From the NCBI GenBank assembly GCA_016192135.1, contig JACPUR010000040.1, forward strand, positions 1-64,000: a stretch of 64,000 bases of DNA, in the 5' to 3' direction. Shown here piece after piece: positions 47,331 to 55,481 of the stretch (positions are counted from its first letter, which is position 1; each line of letters opens with the position of its first letter). The stretch is from Candidatus Tectomicrobia bacterium (GTDB lineage Bacteria; UBA8248). The position numbers and the translations under genes were made by a program. The notes beneath the pieces were generated by a model that was not told where the DNA came from, ran no database searches, and saw nothing but the letters and a program-made list of their open reading frames with translations.

Positions 47331-48680
47331 TTACCCGAATTTCGCCATGCCGGCTTCCCGGAGGATGCGCCGGCCGGACTCGGCGAGCTCTTCCATCCTT
47401 TGCGCGAGGCCGGGGGCGAGGAGCCGCCCGCCGCGCTTGCGGAACTCGCCGGCCACGAGGACGGTGTCCACGTTCCCGGGGTTCGCGTGGAAGACCACGG
47501 CCTCGACGGAGTCGTGGACGGGGGAGAGGTTCAGGTCCTTCCGGATGAGGATGATGTCGGCCTGCTTGCCCGGGGTGAGGGAGCCGGTGCGGTGCCCCAG
47601 CCCGAGGGCGCGGGCGCCCTCGATGGTGGCCCATTCAATCGCCCGCCGGCAGCTCACCACCACCCGCTCCGGGGCCTGGCCCTGGCGCAGGAGCCAGCCG
47701 TTCGCCGTGGACCGCCAGAACTGGAGCCCCACCCGCATCGGGGTGAACATCTCGCCGGCGACGTTGGATTCGATGTCCACCCCCAGGGAAGGGGCGCCGC
47801 CCGCGACCACGAACCGCCCGCAGATCGGGTCGCCGTGCCCCATCTGCATCTCCACCTCGGGGCAGGCAGTGAGGGTGGTCCCGGACTCGGCGATGAGGTG
47901 AAGTTCATCGTCGGTGAACTGGTTGCCGTGCACGATGTTGAAGTGGGGGCCGAGGAGGCCGTCCCGGTGAAGCCGCGGAATGGCGTCCGGGCACTCGCGG
48001 ACGAGGCGGCCGCCGATGTGGGCGCTCGCCACCAGGCCGTGCTCGTAGGCGAGGCGGATGTCCTTCGCCGCCACCTCGTAAGGGGTCTGGTCGGGGCCCC
48101 GCAGGGCCATGCCGAGGGTGACGCGCGCGCCGTCGTCGCGGAGGCGGTCCCGGAGGCGGCGCACCTCCTCCGCCGGATGGGGGATGTCCGCGGGGCTCGC
48201 GCTCCCCGTCTTGTCCCACCGCGCCGTGCCGTGGCCGAAGACGGCGCGGACGCCCGAGTCGAAGTGGGCGTCGATGGCGCGGTCGGAGTGCCCGGGTGTG
48301 GGGTTGTTGTGGCACCAGTCGAAGAGGGAGGTGATGCCGGAGTCCAGGTGGTTCCAGCCGCCCACGAGGTTGGCGAGGTAGATGTCCTCGGCGGTGAAGT
48401 GGCGCGCGAGGTTCAGGTGCATGGTGCGGTAGTAGTCGGCGAGGGTCCAGTCCCCGGCCACCCCGCGCAGGCCCGTCTGCCAGAGGTGGACGTGGGCGTC
48501 CACGAACCCGGGCAGGACGATCATCCCGGAGGCGTCCACCGGCTCGGCGCCGGAGGCGTCCACCACCTGGCCCACGGCGGCGATCCGGTCGCCGTCGACG
48601 AGGACGCTCCCGCCCCGGATGTCTCCCAGGGCGGGATCCATGGTGATCAGGTCGCCGCCGCGGATGAGGACCCTGGCCAT
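47331..48680 (-). CDS. Amidohydrolase (chlorohydrolase/cytosine-deaminase-like)
   Basis: 449-residue metal-dependent hydrolase of the TRZ/ATZ and SAH/MTA-deaminase group. The N-terminal composite-domain strand precedes FVDAHVHLWQTGLRG with ligands His63 and His65. Further ligands are His in VASAHIGGRLV, His in FNIVHGNQFTDDEL and Asp in SLGVDIESNVAGEMFT. The end GHRTGSLTPGKQADIILIRK is the typical C-terminal strand. It probably deaminates or dechlorinates a nitrogen heterocycle; the substrate is unknown. It is adjacent to an enolase-superfamily gene in the same direction across a repeat. Confidence 0.9.
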   Translation of the reverse strand: MARVLIRGGDLITMDPALGDIRGGSVLVDGDRIAAVGQVVDASGAEPVDASGMIVLPGFVDAHVHLWQTGLRGVAGDWTLADYYRTMHLNLARHFTAEDIYLANLVGGWNHLDSGITSLFDWCHNNPTPGHSDRAIDAHFDSGVRAVFGHGTARWDKTGSASPADIPHPAEEVRRLRDRLRDDGARVTLGMALRGPDQTPYEVAAKDIRLAYEHGLVASAHIGGRLVRECPDAIPRLHRDGLLGPHFNIVHGNQFTDDELHLIAESGTTLTACPEVEMQMGHGDPICGRFVVAGGAPSLGVDIESNVAGEMFTPMRVGLQFWRSTANGWLLRQGQAPERVVVSCRRAIEWATIEGARALGLGHRTGSLTPGKQADIILIRKDLNLSPVHDSVEAVVFHANPGNVDTVLVAGEFRKRGGRLLAPGLAQRMEELAESGRRILREAGMAKFG

Positions 48681-48720
48681 GAATCTTCTCTCCTTCCCAT
48701 CCGCCCGCGCTTTCGGCTGT

Positions 48721-48822
48721 TCCCCCTCCCTCCGGGAGGTCGGGCCCGCATGGGCCCGAGGGGGGAGGGAGATCCCGGCTCCGCCCCCTCCTCAGCCCTC
48801 CCCCGGAGGGGGAGGGTGAAAT
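48721..48822. repeat. CCCTCCC/GGGAGGG dispersed repeat
   Basis: CCCCCTCCCTCCGGGAGG with GGGCCCGCATGGGCCC palindrome and GGGGGGAGGGAG, then CCCTCCCCCGGAGGGGGAGG. It separates the amidohydrolase and enolase-superfamily genes. Confidence 0.7.
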
Positions 48823-48824
48823 GC

Positions 48825-49934
48825 TCACCCGCCCGCGGGCGGGGCGAAGTTCCGCAGGGACGCCTCGTCGAACTCGATCCCCAGCCCCGGCCTGTCCGGG
48901 AGGACGAAGAAACCGTCCTTCACGGGCATGGGCTCCTTCAGGATGGGCTCCCACCAGGGCATGTGCTCGCACCAGACGGCGTGCGGGCAGGCGCTCATGA
49001 GGTGGGCCGAAACCTCGTGGAAGAGGTGCGGGGTGATCGGCTTGCCGAACTTCTCCGCCAGCCGTGCCGAGCGGAGCCAGCCCGTCACCCCCGCGCAGCG
49101 CTCCAGGTCCGCCATCAGCACGTCCGCGCCCCCGGCCTCCAGGATGCGCGCCAGGCCTCCCGGGCCGTAGTTCGTCTCCCCGGCGCAGATGTCGGTGGCG
49201 CTCTCCCCGGCGAGGGCGGCCATGGCGGGTATGTCCTCGTGGTCGACGGGCTCCTCGATCCAGACGAGGCGCTCCGCCTCGAGCTCCCGGCAGGCGCGGC
49301 GGGCATGCTCAAGGCCCCAGCCCTGGTTGGCGTCCACCATGAGCGGGAAGTCCTCTCCTATGGCTTCGCGCACCGCGCGCACCCGGCCGAGGTCCTCCTC
49401 CAGGGAGGGCTTGCCGAGGCGCAGCTTCATGGCCCGGAAGCCGCGCCCCTTGAGGGAGGCCGCCTCCCGCTGGAGCTCGTCGCGGGAGGCGTTGAGCCAC
49501 AGGCCCTCGCTCGCGTAGCAGGGGATCTCCCGCCGGGCGCCCCCGAGGAGCCTCCACAGCGGCTGGCCCGCGGCCTGGGCGGCGATGTCCCAGCAGGCGG
49601 TGTCGAGCGCCCCGATGGCCATGGCGCTGAGGCCCTCGCGGCCGACGAAGCTCGCCGAGCGGCGCATGGCCTCCCAGTTGGCCTCGGCGTCGCGCGGATC
49701 CTTGCCGGCGATGACCCCGAAGAGGTCCCGCACCATGGCCATGAGGGCCCGCGCCCGCTCGGGGCCGAAGGCGAAGCACCAGCCGATGCCCTTCAGGCCC
49801 TCCCGGGTGCGGACGGTGACGGCGCAGGTGTCCACGGCGGGGAGCCGGAAGGTCGAAACCTCGAGCGGCCGGGGCAGCGGCACCCGCACGTGGGCCGGGG
49901 TGGCCATCAGGAGGGTGAGGGACGAAGCGGCCAT
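48825..49934 (-). CDS. Enolase-superfamily enzyme (mandelate racemase/muconate lactonizing group)
   Basis: 369-residue alpha-proton-abstraction enzyme. ATG 49934 (MAASSLTLLMATPAHVRVPL) is preceded by AGGGAG. The capping domain is followed by a TIM barrel with the Lys motif AMKLRLG, the three metal ligands Asp (LMVDANQGW), Glu (VWIEEPVDHED) and Glu (ICAGETNYG), and a late His (PITPHLFHEVSAHLM). The order is that of the mandelate racemase subgroup. It likely racemises or dehydrates a sugar acid or similar hydroxy acid. The exact substrate is not predictable. Confidence 0.9.
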   Translation of the reverse strand: MAASSLTLLMATPAHVRVPLPRPLEVSTFRLPAVDTCAVTVRTREGLKGIGWCFAFGPERARALMAMVRDLFGVIAGKDPRDAEANWEAMRRSASFVGREGLSAMAIGALDTACWDIAAQAAGQPLWRLLGGARREIPCYASEGLWLNASRDELQREAASLKGRGFRAMKLRLGKPSLEEDLGRVRAVREAIGEDFPLMVDANQGWGLEHARRACRELEAERLVWIEEPVDHEDIPAMAALAGESATDICAGETNYGPGGLARILEAGGADVLMADLERCAGVTGWLRSARLAEKFGKPITPHLFHEVSAHLMSACPHAVWCEHMPWWEPILKEPMPVKDGFFVLPDRPGLGIEFDEASLRNFAPPAGG

Positions 49935-50028
49935 GCTCGGGCACTCCCTGGCCGGAAGCCGGAAAGAACGATAAGGGAAAGGGCTCCGCACAGATTACCC
50001 CCTCCCGGGGGGAATGGCTATAATCCCT

Positions 50029-50034
50029 TTTGCG
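50029..50034 (+). promoter_or_regulatory. Candidate -10 box of the pseudouridine synthase operon
   Basis: A perfect TATAAT at 50029-50034, about 42 bp before the ATG; no -35 at the right distance, so the call rests on the -10 alone. Confidence 0.4.
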
Positions 50035-50075
50035 AACAAATGTGCCGCGCCCTTCTCCATTCCAGCGGGTAGCCC

Positions 50076-50990
50076 ATGTCCGAAATCCGTCTCCAGAAGA
50101 TCATCTCCCAGGCCGGGGTCGCCTCCCGCCGGGAGGCCGAGCGCCTCATCTCGGAGGGCCGGGTGACGGTGAACGGGCGCGCGGTCACCGAGCTGGGGGC
50201 GAAGGCGGACCCGGGCGCGGACGCCGTCAAGGTGGACGGCAAGCTCATCACCCGCCGCGAGCCCCCCGCCTACTTCGTGATGAACAAGCCCCGCAACGTC
50301 CTCACCACCATGCGGGACGAGGAGGAGAAGGGCCGGCCCACGGTGGCGGACCTGCTGCCTCCGGGCGGGCGGCGCGTCTTCCCGGTCGGCAGGCTGGACT
50401 TCGACGCCGAGGGGGCGATCCTCTTCACGAACGACGGGGAACTCGCCCACCGCCTCACCCACCCGAGCTTTCAGGTGCCCCGCGTCTACGAGGTCAAGGT
50501 GAAGGGCGCGCCGGACGCCAAGGCGCTGGCCCGCATGGGCCGGCGCGGCGCCAGCCGCCCCCCCCGGGGCTCCGGCGCCGGGCCCGAGCCCGCCGGGGTG
50601 CGGCTCCTGCCCAGCAAGACCGAGAGCAACGCCTGGCTCCGCATCGAGCTGCGGGAGGGCCGGCATCACCACATCAAGAAGATGTGCGAGGAGGCGGGCC
50701 ACCCGGTCCTCAAGCTCACGCGCCGTTCCTTCGCGGGGGTGAAGATACTGGGGCTGGCCCCGGGCGCGGTCCGGCCCCTGACCGAGGCGGAGGTGGCCCG
50801 CCTGAAGGCCCTGATCGGGCTCGGAAGGCCCGCGCCCTCCCCCGCCCCGCGCTCCCGCGAGGGATGGGCCCTGCCCAAGTCCCGCCGCCCGGCCCGCGCC
50901 AGGGGCGCGGAGGCCGCCAAGGGCCGCGGAGATTCCAAGCCCTCCGGCAAAGGACGGCCCAGGAGCAAGGGGCGGCGCCGGGCGCCATGA
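50076..50990 (+). CDS. rluB: Pseudouridine synthase, RsuA/RluB/E/F family
   Basis: 304-residue rRNA pseudouridine synthase. An S4 RNA-binding domain (residues 3-60, RLQKIISQAGVASRREAERL) precedes the catalytic domain with the family motif GRLDFDAEGAILFTNDGELA containing the catalytic Asp. The motif REGRHHHIKKMCEEAGHPVL and LKLTRRSFAGVKILGLAPG are typical. A basic C-terminal tail (Arg/Lys/Pro-rich, about 60 residues) probably binds RNA. RluB modifies 23S rRNA position 2605; RsuA-type function cannot be excluded. The stop overlaps the next gene as ATGA. Confidence 0.9.
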   Translation: MSEIRLQKIISQAGVASRREAERLISEGRVTVNGRAVTELGAKADPGADAVKVDGKLITRREPPAYFVMNKPRNVLTTMRDEEEKGRPTVADLLPPGGRRVFPVGRLDFDAEGAILFTNDGELAHRLTHPSFQVPRVYEVKVKGAPDAKALARMGRRGASRPPRGSGAGPEPAGVRLLPSKTESNAWLRIELREGRHHHIKKMCEEAGHPVLKLTRRSFAGVKILGLAPGAVRPLTEAEVARLKALIGLGRPAPSPAPRSREGWALPKSRRPARARGAEAAKGRGDSKPSGKGRPRSKGRRRAP

Positions 50991-51904
50991 GACGCCCGGC
51001 CCTGCTCCTCGCGGCCCTGCTGGCTGCCCTTCCGGTCTTCCCCGGGGCGGCCCCGGGGAGCACCGCCCCCCCCGAGGGGGTGGCGCGCTTCGAGGTGGAG
51101 GGGGAGGCCCTCATCCTCCGGGGCAACCAGGCCGCCGCCCAGGAGCGGGCCGTCGAGAACGCCCTGCGGCGGGCGGTGCTGCGCGCCGTGCGCCAGGCGG
51201 TCGGGGAAGAGGGCCTCGCCCGCTACCGCCGCCAGATCGAGGGCTCGATCCTCGCCACCGGCCGGGATTTCATCCGCAGCTACCGAATCCTCCACATGGG
51301 GACCGACGCCGGGGGCACGAGCGTCCAGGCGCGCCTGGAGGCGTTGGTGGACTGGCCGGGCCTCGACGAGGCGCTGCGCGCCCTGCGCCTGGCCCGCCCG
51401 GCCGGAAGGGAGCAGCGCGTGCTCTTCCTGGTCGAGGAGCGCGTCCTGGGCCAGGACGGCGTCCAGGCGGCGGAGGGGGTTCCCGGCATCGCCGAGGAGC
51501 GCCTGACGCTCCCCTTCCAGGAGGCGGGCTATTCCGTCCTGCGCCCGCCCGCCCAGGGCGAAACCTTCCCGCCCTCCCAGGTGGCCGCGGCCCTCCGGGG
51601 GGAGATGGGAGCGGCCCGCCTCCTCGGCGGCCTGTGCGGCTGCCGCCTGGTGGTGACGGCCCGGGCCGTCTCGGAGCGCGAGCGGAACGGAGCGCTGGTG
51701 GCCCTCGCCAACGGGCGCATCATCCGGGTCGAGGACGGCGCCGTCATCGCCATCCGCTCCTACCAGGTGCGCCTGCCGCCCGGCCGGGCCCGCAGCCACG
51801 AGGCCGCCCTCGCGGCGGCGGCGGGCCAGCTCGCGACCCAGCTCCTCGCGGAGGCGCGGCGGGCCGTGCCGCCTCCGCCGCCCGCGGCCAAGGCAAACCC
51901 ATGA
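50987..51904 (+). CDS. Secreted protein with FlgT-N/LPP20-like domain
   Basis: 305-residue exported protein (signal peptide RRPALLLAALLAALPVFPGA). Residues about 30-120 match the pattern of the LPP20/FlgT N-terminal family: VEGEALILRGNQAAAQERAV followed by ENALRRAVLRAVRQAVGEEG, then RDFIRSYRIL and a strand pair. The C-terminal half (about 130-290) has two alpha/beta stretches. Its role is probably envelope-related, but no flagellar genes are near. It starts inside the pseudouridine synthase stop, so the two are co-translated. Confidence 0.7.
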   Translation: MRRPALLLAALLAALPVFPGAAPGSTAPPEGVARFEVEGEALILRGNQAAAQERAVENALRRAVLRAVRQAVGEEGLARYRRQIEGSILATGRDFIRSYRILHMGTDAGGTSVQARLEALVDWPGLDEALRALRLARPAGREQRVLFLVEERVLGQDGVQAAEGVPGIAEERLTLPFQEAGYSVLRPPAQGETFPPSQVAAALRGEMGAARLLGGLCGCRLVVTARAVSERERNGALVALANGRIIRVEDGAVIAIRSYQVRLPPGRARSHEAALAAAAGQLATQLLAEARRAVPPPPPAAKANP

Positions 51905-51913
51905 GGGAAGCTG

Positions 51914-51922
51914 TGCTATGAT
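51914..51922 (+). promoter_or_regulatory. Candidate extended -10 promoter
   Basis: TGCTATGAT (TG-n-TATGAT) in the 60-bp gap before the phosphatidyltransferase gene, 43 bp ahead of its GTG. No -35 match. Confidence 0.35.
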
Positions 51923-51964
51923 CACGGCTCCGGCGGAAGGACCGGCTTCGCCGAGGGGGAGACC

Positions 51965-52543
51965 GTGCGCCTGAGTGTATCGTTGCCTCCATCGCTCACG
52001 CTGGCGACGAAGATCACCCTCGGCCGGGTGCTGCTCGTCCCCCTCTTCGCCATCTCGCTGGCCTACCACCGGCACGGGTGGGCGCTCTTCCTGTTCCTCC
52101 TGGCCAGCCTGGCCGACACGGTGGACGGCCACCTCGCCCGCCGCCGGGGCGAGATGACCTCGCTGGGGGCCCTGCTGGACCCGATCGCCGACAAGCTGCT
52201 GATGGTGACGGCCTACGTCCTGCTGGGCGTCTCCGGGGAGGTCCCCGCCTGGCTGGCCGTCCTGGTGGTGTCCCGGGACGTGCTCCTGTGCCTGGGATGC
52301 ATGGTGCTCTTCATGACCTCGGGCTTCGCCGCGCCGGCCCCGTCCTACCTGGGGAAGACGACCACCGCCCTTCAGATGCTGGCCATCCTCGCCGCCCTCG
52401 CGGCGAGCGCCGCCGGAGCGGGCGGGGGGGCGTGGCTCGCCGCCCTGTTCGCGCTGACGGGGGCCCTCACGGCGGCTTCGGGGATTCACTACTTGTTCTT
52501 CGTGGGAGCGCGGAACGCCGCCCCGCCGGAAGGGAACCGCTAG
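51965..52543 (+). CDS. CDP-alcohol phosphatidyltransferase (PgsA-like)
   Basis: 192-residue inner-membrane enzyme; GTG start (MRLSVSLPPSLTLATKITLG). The family signature D-G-x2-A-R-x8-G-x3-D-x3-D is complete at residues 54-76 (DGHLAR ... GALLDPIADK), and four to six helices surround it. Enzymes of this family swap CMP on CDP-diacylglycerol for an alcohol such as glycerol-3-phosphate in membrane lipid synthesis. PgsA is the best guess from length; other alcohols are possible. It precedes the AI-2E-type permease by 35 bp. Confidence 0.88.
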   Translation: MRLSVSLPPSLTLATKITLGRVLLVPLFAISLAYHRHGWALFLFLLASLADTVDGHLARRRGEMTSLGALLDPIADKLLMVTAYVLLGVSGEVPAWLAVLVVSRDVLLCLGCMVLFMTSGFAAPAPSYLGKTTTALQMLAILAALAASAAGAGGGAWLAALFALTGALTAASGIHYLFFVGARNAAPPEGNR

Positions 52544-52578
52544 GACCCGCCGCGCCGGGACGCCCTGAGGATCGCGCC

Positions 52579-53673
52579 TTGAACGGGACGCACGGAAACG
52601 AGACCTCCGTCCTCCTGACCTGGAAGCGGATCTGGCTCATCCTCATCCTGATCGGCGTCATCTGGATGCTGATGAACGCGCGGGCCGCGCTGACCCCCCT
52701 GATCATCTCCTTCATCCTGGCCTACATCCTGCACCCACTGGTGGACATCCTGGAGCGCCGGCGGATTCCGCGGACGGCGGCCGTCCTCATCCTGCTGCTG
52801 GCGGTGGCGCTCGTCATCTTCGTCCTCTGGGTCAGCATCGCGCCGCTGGTGGAACGGCAGTTCTCAGCCTTCGCCCAGCGCATGCCGGGTTACATCAAGG
52901 TGGCGGAGAGCTGGGTGGAGCGCATGGTGCAGCGCTTCCAGCTCGTCCCCGCGGAGGACGTCCGCCGGTTCATCACCCAGAACCTCTCCTCCCTGGGCCG
53001 GCTGCCCCTGGAGGCGCTCCAGGCGGGCGGGAACTTCCTCCTCCAGACGACGCGCGGCATCGTGTCGCTCGTCCTGGGCGCCGCCTACCTGGCGCTCATC
53101 CCGGTGATGACGTTCTACCTCCTCCGGGACATGAACAAGCTCTCCGGGATGCTCTTCACCTACATCCATCCCGCCTTCCAGCCCGAGGTCCGGAAGCGGC
53201 TCGACCGGCTGGACGAGCTGCTCGGCTCCTTCATCAAGGGACAGCTCACGGTGGGGGTCATCCTCTCCGTTCTCTACGTCGCCGGCTTCTATCTCGTGGG
53301 CCTCCCCCTCTGGCTGGTGCTGGGACTGATAACGGGCATCGTCTCGATGTTCCCCTACGTCGAATGGATCGTGGCCCTTCCCCTGGCCATAGGCCTCGCC
53401 GCGCTCGCCTACCAGGATTGGCTCCATCCCCTGGCGGTACTGGCGGTCTTCGGCGTCGTCTCGCCGGTCGGCGGGATGTTCATCGTCCCCCGCGTGGTGG
53501 GGGACCGGGTGGGCCTGCACCCGGTGGTGGTGATCGCCTCGATCATGATCGGCGGCGAGCTGATGGGCTTCATGGGCATCCTGCTCGCCGTGCCCCTGGC
53601 CGCGGCCATCAAGGTGGGCCTCGAGGCCGTCTACGACTACTACATCGCGGACACGAAGCAGGCCGCCCCCTGA
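52579..53673 (+). CDS. AI-2E/PerM-family permease
   Basis: 364-residue inner-membrane protein of the PerM/YdiK/TqsA family. A TTG start (MNGTHGNETSVLLTWKRIWL) is proposed, with GAGG upstream. About seven to eight helices are seen, with the family motifs LLRDMNKLSGML, SFIKGQLTVGVILSVLYVAG and the region PYVEWIVALPLAIGL followed by PRVVGDRVGLHPVVVIASIM. Some members export autoinducer-2 or act as Na+/H+ carriers; the function here is unknown. It lies between the phosphatidyltransferase and haloacid dehalogenase genes with short gaps. Confidence 0.9.
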   Translation: MNGTHGNETSVLLTWKRIWLILILIGVIWMLMNARAALTPLIISFILAYILHPLVDILERRRIPRTAAVLILLLAVALVIFVLWVSIAPLVERQFSAFAQRMPGYIKVAESWVERMVQRFQLVPAEDVRRFITQNLSSLGRLPLEALQAGGNFLLQTTRGIVSLVLGAAYLALIPVMTFYLLRDMNKLSGMLFTYIHPAFQPEVRKRLDRLDELLGSFIKGQLTVGVILSVLYVAGFYLVGLPLWLVLGLITGIVSMFPYVEWIVALPLAIGLAALAYQDWLHPLAVLAVFGVVSPVGGMFIVPRVVGDRVGLHPVVVIASIMIGGELMGFMGILLAVPLAAAIKVGLEAVYDYYIADTKQAAP

Positions 53674-53695
53674 CCCGGCGGCCGCGGAGAAGCGC

Positions 53696-54409
53696 ATGGG
53701 CCTCCTCGGCGTGAAAGCCATCGCCTTCGACGTCTTCGGCACCGTGGTGGACTGGCGCTCGAGCCTCATCCGCGAGGGGGAGGCGATGGGCCGGGCGAAG
53801 GGCATCTCCGCCGACTGGGCGGCCTTCGCCGGCGCCTGGCAGGCCGGCAAGGATCCCGCCATCGAGCGCATCCGGCTGGGGGCGGCCCCCTGGTCCACGC
53901 TGGACGCCATCCACCGCGCGAGGCTCGACCTCCTCCTCGGCCAGTTCGGGATCTCCGGGCTCGAAGAGGAGGAGAAGGACCAGTTCAACCGCGCCTGGCA
54001 CCGCCTCGCGCCCTGGCCGGACTCGGTGCCCGGCCTCCAGCGCCTCAAGCGGCACTACGCGGTCACGACCCTCTCGAACGGGAACTTCTCGGCGCTGGTG
54101 AACATGGCCAGGCACGCGGGCCTGCCCTGGGACTGCGTCATCGCGGTCGACCTCTTCGGCTGCTACAAGCCCGCCCCGGAGGTGTACCTGGGGGCGGCGG
54201 ACCTCCTGGGGCTCGCCCCCGGCGAGGTGATGCTGGCGGCGGCCCACAACTACGACCTGCGCGCCGCGCACGCCAACGGCCTCCGGACGGGCTACATCCG
54301 GCGGCCCCTCGAGTTCGGCCCCGGCCAGAAGACGGACCTCGAGCCCGATCAGACGTGGGACGTCATGGCGGAGAGCATCGAGGAACTGGCGGAGAAAATG
54401 GGAGCGTAG
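53696..54409 (+). CDS. HAD-superfamily (S)-2-haloacid dehalogenase type II-like
   Basis: 237-residue cytoplasmic hydrolase. It follows the type II haloacid dehalogenase pattern: nucleophile Asp12 in AFDVFGTVVDW, Ser127-Asn128 in TTLSNGNFSALV, Lys158 in LFGCYKPAPEVYL, and Asp187 in AAAHNYDLRAAHANGLRTGY with the family phrase HNYDLRAA. A genuine type II enzyme removes halide from 2-halo-alkanoic acids through an Asp ester. Many relatives act on phosphates, but the HNxDLxAA signature supports the dehalogenase subfamily. Confidence 0.87.
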   Translation: MGLLGVKAIAFDVFGTVVDWRSSLIREGEAMGRAKGISADWAAFAGAWQAGKDPAIERIRLGAAPWSTLDAIHRARLDLLLGQFGISGLEEEEKDQFNRAWHRLAPWPDSVPGLQRLKRHYAVTTLSNGNFSALVNMARHAGLPWDCVIAVDLFGCYKPAPEVYLGAADLLGLAPGEVMLAAAHNYDLRAAHANGLRTGYIRRPLEFGPGQKTDLEPDQTWDVMAESIEELAEKMGA

Positions 54410-54412
54410 CCC

Positions 54413-54895
54413 CTACGACGCCCCGAGGTGGGCGTTCGACTCGCGGAGCTTCTCGGACATTTCCTGCGCGACCCCCAGCAGCACCTTGTAAGCGAGGTTG
54501 GGCGTCTTCTCGCTCATGACCGACGCGGAGATGGCGAACAGCCGCACCGGCTCCGCCGCGGCCGCCGAGGCCGTGCGGGGGATCCGCTCGAGCAGCGACA
54601 TCTCGCCAAAAACGTGCCCGGGGCCCAGGCGGGCCACCTCGCGATCCTGGATGGTGATGGACACCTCCCCCGAGATCACCAGGTAGAAATCCTTGGCGCT
54701 TTCTCCCTGCCGGAAGATGGACTGGCCCTTCTCGAACGCCACTTGCTTGCACAGCCGGAGGAAGGCGGCGATCTCCTCTCCGGTCATTTCGGAAAAAAAG
54801 TGATAGTTCATTTGGAGCTTCTGGACGAGGTGGCGCTGGACGTCCGTCAGTTCGTGGGGCTGCATGTCCCAATGCCCGGGAACGCCCATGCCCAT
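54413..54895 (-). CDS. Stand-alone cyclic nucleotide-binding (Crp-like) domain protein
   Basis: 160-residue protein with one cNMP-binding roll: IFRQGESAKDFYLVISGEVS and LGPGHVFGEMSLLERIPRTA (phosphate-cassette Arg present), a short N-terminal helix (LQMNYHFFSEMTGEEIAAFL) and a C-terminal helix. There is no HTH. GGAGGG lies five bases before the ATG. It is a paralogue of 44660-45196 and ends 3 bp from the convergent dehalogenase gene. Probably a signal receptor for an unknown partner. Confidence 0.85.
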   Translation of the reverse strand: MGMGVPGHWDMQPHELTDVQRHLVQKLQMNYHFFSEMTGEEIAAFLRLCKQVAFEKGQSIFRQGESAKDFYLVISGEVSITIQDREVARLGPGHVFGEMSLLERIPRTASAAAAEPVRLFAISASVMSEKTPNLAYKVLLGVAQEMSEKLRESNAHLGAS

Positions 54896-54914
54896 CCAAC
54901 CCTCCGCCGAAACG

Positions 54915-55439
54915 CTAACTCGGCACCTCCACCCCCCGGTCCACCGCCCGCGCCATCAGGAACAGGAGGTCCGAGAGCCGGTTGAGGTAGATGAGGAGGT
55001 CCGGGTTCTCGAGGTAGCCCTCGTCCCGCAGGCGCACCGCCCAGCGCTCGGCGCGGCGGAGGATGGTGAGGCCCAGGTCCAGCGCGGCCCCGCCCGCGGA
55101 TTCCCCCGAGATGTACCAGTCCGTGAGCTTGATCGCCTCCTCGTAGCGGGCGATCTCGGCCTCCGCCCAGGCCACGAGGGCGGGCCCCACCCGCTCCTTC
55201 AGGCGGGGCGCCTTGCCCCGCTGGGTGGCGAGCTCGCTGCTGGCCACAAAAAGGTCCTTCTGGATCTTGAGGATGGCGGGCTTGAGCCACTCGGGGGCGA
55301 GGGCGCGCCCGAGGCCGAGCGCCGCCTGGGCCTCGTAGACGGCGCCGTAGGCCTCGACCTGGGGGTGGTACTTGGGGACGCGGTCGGCGAACCAGAGGTC
55401 GGTGTTGCCGTCGTCGCCGCGCTTGGTGACGAGGGACAT
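54915..55439 (-). CDS. PduO-type cob(I)alamin adenosyltransferase-like protein
   Basis: 174-residue homologue of PduO/MMAB, which makes adenosylcobalamin from ATP and cob(I)alamin. The ATP loop is MSLVTKRGDDGNTDLWF and the C-terminal helix holds RRAERWAVRLRDEGYLENPD followed by YLNRLSDLLFLMARAVD, as in the family. In the usual GTVDELN motif this protein has GAVYEAQ (residues 32-38), so the conserved Asp is Tyr. That Asp normally supports a salt bridge in the active site, so activity may be altered. It lies between the cNMP protein and the malate-dehydrogenase-like gene. Confidence 0.82.
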   Translation of the reverse strand: MSLVTKRGDDGNTDLWFADRVPKYHPQVEAYGAVYEAQAALGLGRALAPEWLKPAILKIQKDLFVASSELATQRGKAPRLKERVGPALVAWAEAEIARYEEAIKLTDWYISGESAGGAALDLGLTILRRAERWAVRLRDEGYLENPDLLIYLNRLSDLLFLMARAVDRGVEVPS

Positions 55440-55481
55440 GGGCGGGTTCCTCCTGGGCGGCCCCCGCGGGCGCCGGAGCGC

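Noticed and set aside
46710-50072. 1120-codon plus-strand frame
   Set aside because: It runs opposite an amidohydrolase and an enolase-superfamily gene with intact active sites, has no ribosome site or domain, and is a shadow.
55440-55481. Cobalamin riboswitch sought upstream of the adenosyltransferase gene
   Set aside because: The gap to the previous gene is only about 40 bp and shows no B12-box-like sequence.
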